Source of the DNA: Agroathelia rolfsii
Lineage: Eukaryota; Basidiomycota; Agaricomycetes; Amylocorticiales; Amylocorticiaceae
Length of the DNA: 64,000 nt
Assembly (NCBI GenBank): GCA_018343915.1
Contig: JABRWF010000006.1
Span: forward strand, 1,178,001 to 1,242,000
Direction of reading: 5' to 3'
The translations under genes and the position numbers were made by a program. Within the stretch, counting starts at the first letter, position 1. Each line of letters starts with the position of its first letter. The notes beneath the pieces were generated by a model that worked only from the letters and a program-made list of their open reading frames with translations, was not told where the DNA came from and did no database searches. Of the stretch, positions 11,476-22,707 are shown piece by piece.

Positions 11476-12434
11476 ATGTCTGGTCAAGGGGCTCGCGAGA
11501 ATGTGTTTGCCACTCGTATGGCGCTCACAAATACCAAGCTGCGTCTTAAGGGCGCACAGACAGGACATTCACTGCTAGCCAAAAAGCGTGATGCTCTAAC
11601 TACTCGATTCCGTGCTATCCTGAGGAAGGTTGACGAGGTGTGGGCCAGCTTGATCTTCTGCGTAGTCAACTTCGAGATTTCATCTTACATTATGCGATTA
11701 CTCCTTTCCAAAGGCCAAACGCAAGATGGGACGAGTGATGCAATTGGCATCTTTCTCTCTTGCAGAGGTGACCTACGCAACGGGAGATATCGCCTACCTA
11801 GTACAAGAACAGGCAAAACAGGCAACGTTCCGTGTTAAATCGAAACAAGAGAATGTCTCTGGCGTTGTCCTTCCTACATTTGAGGTGGATAGGACACCTG
11901 GATCAGGTATGTGTGGCACTATTACTGATCTGCCTTCAAAATCCATCAACACATATTCTAGATTTCAATCTGACTGGTCTTGGTCGTGGCGGTCAGCAAG
12001 TCCTACGTGCTAAAGAAGTCTATGCCAAAGCTGTGGAAACGCTGGTCGAGTTGGCCTCTTTGCAGACAGCATTCATGATCTTGGACGAAGTCATCCGTGC
12101 AACCAATCGGCGTGTAAATGCTATCGAGCATGTCGTGATCCCTCGCCTCGACAATACTATCAAATATATCATCAGCGAGCTTGATGAGATGGATCGTGAG
12201 GAATTCTTCCGGTAGGTCAAAGTCCTCGCATGCCCTCTTTCCATATTATATTCAAAAGTCTCCCACAGTTTGAAGAAGGTGCAAGGAAAAAAGAAACGTT
12301 CGGCTGCCATTGCAGAGGAGCAGCGATTGGAGAACCAAAGCGAGGAGCCAGGCGCCGCAGCACCATTACCGGCTGAAGATGAGACGGGCGGTGGTAACTT
12401 GCTCAACAACAAAGATGAAGACGTCATCTTCTAA
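11476..12434 (+). CDS. VMA8: V-type proton ATPase subunit D
   Basis: Subunit D forms the central rotor stalk of the V1 sector, linking ATP hydrolysis to proton pumping across vacuolar and endosomal membranes. Exons 11476-11637, 11714-11906, 11962-12211 and 12269-12434 join in frame to about 256 residues, the normal size. Recognisable stretches are [80 protein letters not shown] and [20 protein letters not shown]. The two long helices of the family are intact and the C-terminus is variable and acidic. It converges on the GH92 gene with 87 bp between stops. Confidence 0.96.
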
Positions 12435-12521
12435 TCACATTCAAATGGCTAATCATGATGGACAATGATCTTGCACGATAATGTACAGTAAAAATAATTC
12501 AATACCATTCCAGACTGTCTG

Positions 12522-15500
12522 TTACGCTGAAAAGCCACCCGTGCTCAATGACGATGGAAGTGCGAATTTGCCACTACCGCAAGACACGTTTATGTCATCG
12601 GTCAGGGTCAGTTCCACTGTCGATCCGTTGGTGAAGACGTCCCAATCGAGGTAGCAGTTCGACTTATATGCTTCTCCGTTGACCGTAACATTCTATAGTT
12701 TGATGATAATAAGGCATCGATTAACACATGCGCGCATTGGGACTTACGGATATGAAGACTTTCCCACCCGTTCCGGATGCTGGATTGCCCTCGAAACCGT
12801 TCGCCTTGATTGTCGTTGTCTTATTTAAGGCTGGGATATAGAAAGATACCTCTGGGAACCACGGAGAAGCGAGGAGATACTCTGTCGTCGAAGGTACTGG
12901 ATACATCCCCAAGAGATAGAATGCTGCCCAACTGGCCATAGCACCTAAAAATCTTGTTGTTAGTCATCCCTCCAATGTGAGGATGCTATTAGCAATACCT
13001 GAGTCTGTATTGCGCAGACCATATCAGCATCGAATCATCCAAGTAAATATGCAGACAATATGATGTACGGACCATCGTTTCCTGGAATGCCATTCACTGA
13101 TGTGTTGAAGTACTGTGCGATCAGCTGGCGTGAAGTTTGCGTGCTCAATCCGGGCTTGTCAGCGTAGTGATACATGAATGGGATATTCATTGATGGCTCG
13201 TCAGTCACATCAAAGTAGTGCTATCATCTGGTTAGAACATCATGCAACACCACCAGTATGGGCAGCACTGACCTGGTCAATTAAGAACTCCAGACGTGCG
13301 ATAAATGCTTCTATTCCGCCTTGCAGCTTGATCAAATTAGCCACGTCTTGAGGTACAAACTTTTGGGAGGTTATTACTTCATCTCTTGATAGAGAAACAA
13401 GATAAACATGCCTGAGAATACTGTGCATGCATGTTTAGTTCGTGCAATTTTTTCATGTATCCTCAAACTTACGACAAGGGGTGATGATTCATAAAATCCA
13501 TCACGATTCCATGCGTTCAAGTAGCAAGTGGATTGAGTAGGATCGTGGATGCTACAGTGGCGCGGATCGGTATAGTTGAATGTTCCATTTGAGAATCGTG
13601 GCTTGAATGGAAACAATCAAGACCAAGCCCTTATGCTGCACTGCTGTTAACCATACCTGCATCATTCCTTTAATGCTGCTGTTTCCAGGAACCGTGGTAT
13701 TGGGGTTCCAGACATTGACATAGTTCATGGCGCGAGTCGCATACTGCGAATGTTTTTTGAACTTAGGATTGACCAAGCAAATACCCCATAAAACCGACCT
13801 TGGCGGCTGCACTGGAATTTCCCAGTACTTTTGCGACTTGAGAAACGGCAAAGTCGTCGAATGCGTACTGAAATGGATCACATAAGTGAGAGTTGAGACA
13901 GATGGGATATCTACCCATGCCTCTAAGCTTCTTGATACCCATTTAGATGGTGCCCCTCCCGCCTCATAAGAGTCCTGAGGGATGAAATCTTATGAAGAGT
14001 TAACAAGTTAGCCTTATAGGATGCGAAAGAAAGACATACTATATTTCTCCCATGCATGGATTTGTTTCCCTTGCAAGTTCCAATCTGGAGCTTGCAGTTC
14101 TGCGTCGGCCAATAAGGCTGTATAAAGGTCATTCAGAGATACGTTCAATGCCGAAGCTTGTTCCTTGAATCTATGATAGACGTTGGTCTCGCCAATACGA
14201 TATATTAATAGATCACACAAAAGATGGCATACTTGACAGCGAATTCCCCCAGAATAGGATCTGCGTCTAGTGAGCAAAAAACGTTCATTAGATTAACTTT
14301 TTTTTTGCTCAGTTTAATACGCAGTTGCGCTTACTGGTACCACCTTGTATCCACTGCTGCAGAGTTGCACCTCGACACTCAGGCAACCACCCCTCATGCT
14401 GTTGGATGTTGATCATACCTCGAACAATAAGAGCGAAGTTTTCGGGATCATGAAGCGAGAACAGTGGATAGAGGGTCCGGAATGTATCCCACTATACGAA
14501 ACCAAGTAAGTATATGCTTCAACTCGAGCTATGAAATCTTACATTGCAGTAGAGCGAATCGTAGTATGGCTCGGTCGAGTTCCAGTTAGGATTTTCGTCG
14601 GTGTCTGAAGGTTATTAGTTATAGCGATCGCTGAGGGAAATACGAACTGCAACTCACAATCGGCGGGAGATATATGCGTCCGATATATTGAAGAATAAAG
14701 CAACTCGACGGTCTCCGCTGCGACACCCGTGCTGTTGACCTGAATCCTACCAAGGAGCTCATTCCATGTAGCACGGTTTGTTGCATGAGCTCCATCGAAG
14801 TCAAAGTCAGGGGATTCCTCTTCGGCGTTTGCACAAGCTTGCTCTGTCGAGATGAAGGATACGCCAACTCTGACAATAATCTCCGTCGAAGATGAAGTCG
14901 TGTTTCCTGCAGGGAACTCTAGCAAGGCGCCCATTTCCGTTGACGAGCCTAAGTTATAAGTGTTTAAAAATACTGTGCCGAGGTAAATTTAAAGATACAG
15001 AAGCATACCAGAGTAGATCTGGGTGAAGGTTGTAGTGTTTTGGACAGGGTAGTTTCCAAGCCATGCACCGTATTGAGTCGGGGGTCCAGGTGCTTTGAAA
15101 TCGGTGCAAGAATAAACGATATAACGTCCTGGACCAAAAGAGGATGCAAAGTTTGCGCCGCCTGTGTACAAGTTCAGAAGACATATACACCTCATATCTT
15201 GAAATAAATTCAATACCTGTGACCCTGCCTGTCGTGGGTTCAATTGTCATGAACGGGTTTACAGCACTCTGTTGTCCATCATTGGTGATGTCAACAATCA
15301 TACGGGGATTCTCAACGGAAGACGGGAATGTGTATCGATGCAATGCCGTGCGCCTTGTAGTAGTGAGTTCAACTCGAACGCCCGTGGACTACAATCGATA
15401 TTAGTTTTGCATACTCCAATCCAGCTATGTTCCCACCAAGTTGGATGCAAAATATCCAGGAGATGCAGCATCGTCGGGTGAGCCTTCATCGTGCATTAAC

Positions 15501-16109
15501 ATAAGTATTAATTCGGAATCATCATTAACATACCATCACTAAGCACCTTGCGTAGTGCCTTTCTGCCGTCAATGGAGGTTTGACACTCGTTGAAGGAGGA
15601 GCACCAGGTGAGGGGCCAGATCTTGAAGTTAGATAGCGATACTCCCTAGAAATAATTAGTCAGACTTTAGCCTATATTTTCATGTTTATGAAATGTATCA
15701 TCAATCTTACGCCTCCTGTGCCAGTATCGTGCAAAGCAGAGAAGCCTGTTGCGTTGTACTGAGGATCCGCATCATAACCAGCTTGCTGAATCAAAGATTA
15801 GATTAGCAAGTAGACTCTGCCGATGAGCAAAGATCACAACACACATTTCCGGGGGAATCTGTATCCATGCCCAATTTGGCCATACCATGAGGTAAAGTCG
15901 CCCCTATGGGATCCCCAAGGTTGGCCAGCAATCACCTCGGCAAAGATTAGATTCATACCTGGAAATACATGGCCACCATTCGTGGTCCCGATGAATGGGT
16001 TTACGAAATCAACGAAGTCTCCAGAAGTGCTGGCTGCATCATTGATAAAACGCGCACAAGCTTGTACTGCTAGCAGAAAAGCAAAGTGGGCTCTGAGGAG
16101 CTTGAACAT
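12522..16109 (-). CDS. Secreted glycoside hydrolase family 92 alpha-mannosidase
   Basis: GH92 enzymes are calcium-dependent exo-alpha-mannosidases, mostly alpha-1,2, that trim mannans and N-glycans. The start at 16107-16109 gives MFKLLRAHFAFLLAVQACA, a convincing signal peptide, so the product is probably secreted. The first family signature is FVDFVNPFIGTTNGGHVFPG, continuing after an intron as ATLPHGMAKLGMDTDSPGN. Further stretches are QAGYDADPQYNATGFSALHD (near 15725-15785), SNFKIWPLTWCSSFNECQTS (near 15575-15635), FDVTDEPSMNIPFMYHYAD with the catalytic EPS motif (near 13160-13220) and GNDDSGAMASWAAFYLLG. The last exon ends with FALPSSLSTGGFSA. The gene is broken by well over a dozen introns, and one internal exon (12999-13004) is only 6 nt. 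Not every exon was resolved, but the parts read show no disabling lesion. Confidence 0.92.
12999..13004 (-). other. 6-nt micro-exon of the GH92 gene
   Basis: On the minus strand this hexamer (ACTCAG) is preceded by an intron ending CAATACAG and followed by a donor GTATTG. The flanking exons end GGAAACGATG and begin GTGCTATGGCC. Only inclusion of the hexamer gives GNDDSGAM, the conserved GH92 motif. Skipping it would keep the frame but delete two residues from the motif. Confidence 0.8.
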
Positions 16110-16796
16110 GATCGCGAAGGGTGTTGTTATCCCAGACAATCGGGTAGTAAACCTGACATTGCTCTTATAGGGACGGTGAACAGCTTCGAAGAATGAGAGT
16201 GACTTCTAGATAATCAACTTCCTGTCTGCCATGACCATTCCGATTGCTATACTCAAGAGGCTCATTGATGACGAGGAGCAGCTCCATTTTGAAAATTTCC
16301 GTCAGGAGACCTCAATTTGTGATGCAGAAGACAAGCAAACATCTTTGAGTCTTCTCGATTACATAGGAAATGTGGTCACCAGACAAGAGTCACAGACACG
16401 AGTTCGCTAACGCCAAACGGGCTAAATGTCACACGGGAGCCACAACGGCATAGGTTCTCCATATCAGAAAGGCTCGCATCTGCTCGCCTGTATTGCGGAT
16501 CTTGGCTGACAAAAAGGACGTCATTGGATTAGATATTTGAATTCAATGGATTTCGGACAAAATACACCACATGGGTACTGGAGCTCCAAGGGACATAGAG
16601 AGATGAAAAAAAGACACTCCAGACAGCACGTGTGCAAAACTCATGATCTCGCCTCTAGCTCACGATTTGAATGGTAATACATGTTCCTCGGAAAGGCATA
16701 TCATGGGCAGAGTGACACATGGATACATGATGGTCGTTTTTGGAATGTGAACGCAACATGAAATGAATGGATGCAAAAGAAACCAGGGAGATAAAA
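16110..16796. other. Intergenic between GH92 start and RPL26 end
   Basis: No gene was recognised. The interval must contain the GH92 promoter and the 3' UTR of the ribosomal protein gene, since both are transcribed leftward. Confidence 0.45.
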
Positions 16797-17522
16797 TTAC
16801 TGGATACAATATGTCAGTTGTGGAAGACAAATAGACCGATTGAGGACATACCTCGGCCATCTCAACATCTCCACCTGTGGCCTTCTTGCGATCCTTGCGC
16901 TCGAGGATTGCTCGCCTGAGCATGCAAATTAAGATGATCAGTCAATTTTGAGCAGGACACATTTTCTCACCTGTCCTTGTCGAGTTTGAGTGTTGTGATA
17001 ACGACGTTGCTGGGGTGGATGCCGATTGGCGATGTAGCGCCGTTCGACTTATCACGGTGTACCCGGTCGACGTGGATAACCCACTTCTTCCTGTAGACCT
17101 GCGTGACCTTGCCCTCTCTACCCTTGTATTTTCCACGAACAATGCGGACCTCATCGTCTTTGCGGACGGGGATCGAACGAGTCTATATAACCATTCACTG
17201 AATGAGATTTTTCGAACCCAGGGACATCCAAGGATAGACACACGTTGTATTTGCCCCGCAGCTCCTTGGAAAGAGCGGAGGACATCAACTTGCGGCGGAC
17301 GGAAGAAGGGGCGCCAAAGTGGGCGGCACGGGCCTTGCGCCTTGAAGAGTGGACGTCTAGAGAACCAGCGAGCAACCAGAGTCAGATTCTGAGCAAGATC
17401 GTCATCCGAGCCAGAAAGTAGCCATCCATCCGTTTCCACTTGGGAAATCGAGCATTTTTTGGCCCAGCATGATACGTAGAGCATTCAGGAGTAGCCTAAT
17501 ACCTACCCGAGTTGAATTTCAT
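16797..17522 (-). CDS. RPL26: 60S ribosomal protein L26 (uL24)
   Basis: uL24 is a large-subunit protein that binds 25S/5.8S rRNA near the exit tunnel. Exons 17507-17522, 17244-17356, 16971-17182, 16852-16915 and a last exon carrying only the stop codon (16797-16799) join in frame to 135 residues. The protein reads [80 protein letters not shown] and [20 protein letters not shown], ending GGDVEMAE. A Thr replaces the usual Val after KYN at a splice junction, so that acceptor could be slightly misplaced. The tiny 16-nt first exon, with the intron just after the start, is typical of fungal ribosomal protein genes. Confidence 0.94.
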
Positions 17523-18108
17523 GGCGTTCTTGAGGTAGCGGGTCTTGCGATGGTCTTGATGGGCTCGGGTGGTAGGGAGTACCCCGAAAACGGAAATGAA
17601 TGCGTAAAGTCACGTGATTACCGGGTCTGCAACAGTAGCAATAACTTCTGCAACTGAAACTCTGCTGATTTTGTTCATGACAAGCTCAGCCCAGTCCAAA
17701 TATGCTCTAGGTGGGGTCTCGATGAAGGAGATCGCAAATAATAATAAATGTCGTAACCAAGATACTCAGGTAACTGAAGGAGCCTCTTCCGGGCTGAATA
17801 TGCATGGCTGACTCATGATTATAGCTCCTCAATTAGACATGAATCATATAATACAATAGCCAAGAATGCAACTCTATGCACTTTTTTTTCGTCTCATTAT
17901 CGCTGAGCGTAGATTGAACATGGTCAATCGGAGCGTCAGTCGAGGGAAGTTCAGGTCTAAACGTCCTAAACGGTAACTTCAATAAGTGTAATGCTTCCGC
18001 TTGCATTACACACTCACACTTGAACCGAAATCAGCCTGGGTTTTTATTAATTGAAGTGACTCGGACCAGCTCATTGCTCGGGCTATAGCATATTCGCATC
18101 TCATATTA
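17523..18108. other. Divergent spacer RPL26 / FRG1
   Basis: This 586-bp spacer separates the divergently transcribed RPL26 and FRG1 genes and presumably carries both promoters. No RNA or protein gene was seen in it. Confidence 0.5.
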
Positions 18109-19090
18109 ATGTCAAGCACTCAGGTCCGCTCAACAAAACTCAAATTCAAAGGCGAAAAGCACAAAAAGCGCAAGAGAGATCACACAGACGATGACTACGC
18201 TGGCGGCGGCAGCAGCAGCAGCCGCCGACGCACAGATGATGGCGACGAAGATCCTGACACATGGGTGCTCCCAGAAGATGCAAACCAAATCCGTGGACCC
18301 ACGTTCATATTCCACCCATCAGACCCGTCACCCATCTCTGTGAACTTCGACGCTACACGAAACCGACTTGTGCTCCATGCGCTCGAGAAGAGTGGCAAGG
18401 GAGAGGGTGACCAAGAGGACTCGGGACCTCCAGTTAGGCTCGTTGATCGCACACCGAGCGACGTCGCCCAAGTGTGGGTGACGACGCGCGTGGCAGGCTC
18501 GCCGACAATCAATCTGCGAACAGGAACGGGTGAAGGCAAATTCTTGTCATGTAATGAGCACGGGGTTGTGTCTGCCGACCGTGAGGCGCGAGGACCACAA
18601 GAGGAATGGACACCAGTGCTCCTCCCGGATGGCATGGTAGCATTCATGAATGTTTACGAAAAGTTTCTTGGTGTCGATGAAATTGCTGGCGGCCAGCTGC
18701 AGCTTCGAGGAGACAGTGAGGAGATTGGGTTCGGCGAACGCTTCTGGGTCAAAATCCAAAGCAAATACAAGAAGGAGGCGACGGATGAAGAAAAGAAGAA
18801 GAAGGAAGGCCAAAAGTCGACTAAGATTGATGAAATAGGCACGAAGTGAGTGATGTTTTCTCTCAACATGTTTTGCAATCCAACTAAATAACTCGTCATA
18901 TACAGCCACATATATCAAGCTTGGGGCGCAGGGCGCTCCAAGGTATCTGGTGAAGACAAGAAGGAGGTGCGCTTATACTGTTTCTTCATACTTACATACC
19001 TACTAATGTCTTGCATAGCTTAAGAAGGCCAAAAAAGAGGGTCGTTTATCCGAAGCCCTCCTGGACAGAAGAGCAAAACTCAAGAGGTAG
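18109..19090 (+). CDS. FRG1: FRG1-like nuclear protein
   Basis: FRG1 is a nuclear and nucleolar protein with a beta-trefoil (fascin-like) fold and actin- and RNA-linked roles, found with spliceosomes in animals. Exons 18109-18845, 18906-18966 and 19019-19090 join in frame to about 289 residues. The N-terminus is lysine-rich (TKLKFKGEKHKKRKRDHTDD). The trefoil follows, with VWVTTRVAGSPTINLRTGTG, GKFLSCNEHGVVSADREARG and PQEEWTPVLLPDGMVAFMNV. The C-terminal signature is ELKKAKKEGRLSEALLDRRA followed by KLKR and the stop. A Gly/Ser-rich acidic insert near 18190-18290 lengthens the N-terminal part relative to the human protein. It converges on the Ran gene. Confidence 0.92.
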
Positions 19091-19528
19091 AAAAATATTT
19101 TGTTCCTTCTATTTCTCGCTTGCTGAACGTGCATATAGTGATCGATTCTGTTAACGAACAGTCGAATTTCTTCGTATACTGAAGCTTTACCTTTCCATCA
19201 TGGGTGCCTCACGCAGTGGTCTCGACCTCAAGAGTCGAGAAACGTCATCCGCTTTCCTGATCCTGATCACCATTGCGTCAATGATCATTATTCGGGAGTG
19301 CCAGATCAAGCATTTGCATCAGCGTTTTATGCCCCACTACAATATCAGATTTTTTCTAAATGTACTGGTGTGAACGTTTGATTCATTGGAAGTACAACAT
19401 CGTAACAATTTATGCAACGCCTTTGTATCGACACAGCATTGGAATATAGAATGATAAGGCAAAACAGCGTGATGCGAGAAGAGGAAGATTACAGCTAGAA
19501 AGTCATGAACACTGCACGAGCATAGAAT

Positions 19529-20746
19529 TTACAATTCGTCATCCTCCTCGGGAAGGGGAACAGCCTCAGCCTGTGTTGTATCTAGTCAGTATGGGGATTC
19601 ATGATTCATGAGGAGGAAGTGTATTACCTGGGCCAATTCCTTGTTGTATTGCTCCATGAGAGCGGGATCCACCTGGACCTCAGCTGGTGCTAGGGCAGGA
19701 GCAGCAACGAACTCAAGGGTGGGGTTGCTATTGAGATCAACGTCAGAACTGCTGTATGCGTCATATTTTCAAAAAGCCTACGTCTACTCACCCTACAAGC
19801 TTCCTTGCAAGCCACAGGAATGGCTTTTCAAAGTTATAGTTTGACTTGGCGGATATTTCGAAGTATTGTAGGTTCTTCTTGCGGTGGAATGTAACCGCAC
19901 CAGTCTTTACTTTGCGCTCCTACAAAATACCCGCAATAAAATATTAATAATATTAGCAAGCTCGTATCACGTCATCGGCTAATCAAAATAGCAAAAATAT
20001 CATCCAAGGGAACGTATGCGCACCTTAACGTCGACTTTGTTACCGCAGAGGACGATAGGGATGTTCTCACACACACGCTCAAGATCACGGTGCCAGTTAG
20101 GTACATTCTTGTAGGTGATGCGCGATGTGACATCAAACATGATGATACCGCATTGGCCCTGGATGTAGTATCCATCCCGGAGACCACCAAACTTCTCTTG
20201 TCCTGCAGTATCCCAGACGTTGAAGCAGATCGTGCCGAAGTTCGTGGAGAACTCGAGGGGGTGGACCTCGACACCGAGAGTGGCTGTGAAGGCGAAAAAA
20301 ATGACGATCGTCGTTAGTAAGCGCGCAAATTATGTTTGTGGTATCCACAAGACGCAGGGATTGGTGGAATAGGATATGCAGGGATGCTTGACCGTACCAA
20401 TGTACTTCTTTTCGAATTCTCCCGTCAGATGGCGCTATAGAGGAGGTCAGATCAGTGCTCGATCACTCCCGTTTGGACATCCATGGCACGGGATGATGCC
20501 ACAAGACGCTCTTCGTACCTTGACGAAAGTTGTCTTTCCGGTTCCACCGTCACCGACTAAGTATCATCATGTATATGAGAATCGGACAGCGTGTAGTAGG
20601 GTCAGATGGGCGCGTGCAAAGACGAGGCATCGGTATATCGATCAAAAAAGTGATGCAAAACGCGTCAGAACAGGATTTTGGCACGATGCACGGTTGATAG
20701 ACGCACCAAGGACGAGCTTGAATGTGGGCTTTTGGGTGTTGGCCAT
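19529..20746 (-). CDS. GSP1: Ran GTPase (Gsp1)
   Basis: Ran is the small GTPase whose nuclear GTP-bound form drives nucleocytoplasmic transport and spindle assembly. The gene starts [13 protein letters not shown], and the P-loop [12 protein letters not shown] lies in the next exon (near 20520-20555). Further motifs are [16 protein letters not shown] (switch I), [18 protein letters not shown] (G3/switch II), CGNKVDVK (G4) and [19 protein letters not shown] (G5 and Ran-specific). The protein ends with the acidic tail [10 protein letters not shown], diagnostic for Ran among small GTPases, and lacks a prenylation CAAX box, as expected. At least six introns were seen; total length is near the usual 215 residues. 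Confidence 0.97.
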
Positions 20747-22707
20747 GATGAGACGTGAAATGAGGTGGGAGGGAAGATGTTGTACAACTGTAGAAAGGTG
20801 AAGAAGAAAGGGCAACTGAGCGTGAGGTTTTCTTGTGGCTCCGCCACCGGAAGCATCAATCCTGTGCAGATTCGTTGGACACTCATCGTCAACAAACGAC
20901 CACTGGCATAGCATGGCCCTCTGCTTTATTGGACGCCGGGCAAATACTGTGACCACACTATAATGACATGCCTATATCCACCCTCTCAATAAGAAGCTAC
21001 ACTGATAGATGCGCTTTGTTGCCTTGTCTTGACATATATGGGAAGTGGCTCCTCTCATTTAAATTAACCTGAACCCTTCTTCTGTGGTCTTGGATTACCA
21101 TTATACCAGACAAAAAAAAAAAATTCTGGCTTGTTTTACTGTAGCTTCTCAAATAGGATCATTGGCCTCGATTCAATGCGATCCTCTATGACTGGGACGC
21201 GCTTGATTAGCGAAACCTATGACTTCACATCATGATAATCTTGTCGGAGATACTCAAGTCACTTGCCAAAATGAGAACACTGTTAGTAACTTGTCATAGC
21301 ATCTCATTAATATTCAGCACACGAGGCAGTAAAAGGCTATGCGTGTTATCCGCGAGTTATAAATGATCCCATAATTTGTGCTCAACACGTGGAGCATAAC
21401 AAAAAGTACATGCTGTTACTTTTTTTACTTTTCTGTAGCCTTTGCATACTTGGCATCAATTGATGAAACTTGTAAAATATCTTCTCTGAGATATTATATC
21501 AATTATGTGTCAGGAGCCCGGTGTCCACATCTCACTTCAAATTATCAGAATTATCAGTTACAGGCTAGCACATGATGCATTAGTCAGTTCGTCATGTATT
21601 GGTTTACTCAGAGTTGCAAGTAATTCAGAGTGTTGTATCTGAATACCACAGTATACGCAAAAATCAGGTGATGATTGCGTAGCGTTACAAACGAAAGTCG
21701 GCGTCAACTGCGGATCATTCACCTGAAGGCCTGAAGTCTATAGCAAGGGATAAAGAGAGTTTCATTTTTGCGTGGTGACTTGATTGAACAGGTTTGAGAC
21801 ACGGACGGAACAAATGCGGACGTAGATTCATGAAAGTGACACCGGTCTGGACAATAACTGCTACAATGTTGACAGACCAGATGTACTAGTAAATGTACCT
21901 GATTGGAAGTACGATCATCTCATTCCGGCATACCAACCAGGGCCAAGGACGTAAAAAAAAATGAGGCAAAGCGATATAAGCAACACGCCATCCCAGCACC
22001 AGACTGTTACAGTGCACTGGGTTGGCGTCTAAAATCGACAGCGGTGAACTGAGACGGTGTTCAGCCTTATGTGAAACGGATGACAATGATTCATCGTAAT
22101 TCATCAACCAGAACCCGGCGCTTTCGGGGGCGCCATCGGCGGCAAAGTGGTTTCTTGAGGAGAAAAAATAGCCCGCAAGTTGCCGGAGGTGACTCACGAT
22201 TGGCTGAGTCATGGCTGACCATAGCAGCAGGCGATCCATCGGTGATGCCAGGTTATGGCCTCAGGAGGTAACCATATTGCTTAATCGAATGGCATTTTAC
22301 AAATTGAGGTCATCTTGCACTTCAGATGAGTAAGCGAGGACGCGCTGCAGAAGGAAGAAGAGTTTTAAATGTTCTTGAACTCGAAGATGATTGGTTGACG
22401 ATCCTGCTGCGGCAGAGGCGGCATCTCGGCCCGACATCGGGGAGGTCTTGCGAACCTGCTCATGAGCGATGGCCGTAAGCGAGCGGCGTATCCACAAAGA
22501 GGCTGGAATCGTGCATGATGATATGATACATAGGTAGGGGGCGGTATAAAAGCGTTCTCTTTCACCCGTGACAACTTCCATTAGATCCCCACGTAGGACG
22601 TCCTCCTTGGAACCAGTCCTCGGTCGCGGTAGTCCCTTCATTGACTTCTGCACCCTCAGCAGCCAAGAAGCCGAGAAAGTAAAAGTTTAAAAGAAGAGAA
22701 GAAAGAG
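20747..22707. other. Divergent intergenic region Ran / MFS exporter
   Basis: These two kilobases lie between the start codons of Ran (minus) and the MFS gene (plus). Only short ORFs without family features are present, and an A-run sits at 21113-21123. The last 150 bp before 22708 are probably the MFS leader. Confidence 0.45.

Noticed and set aside
16110..16139. Upstream extension of the GH92 ORF
   Set aside because: The longer frame begins at a TTG; the ATG at 16107-16109 gives a proper signal peptide.
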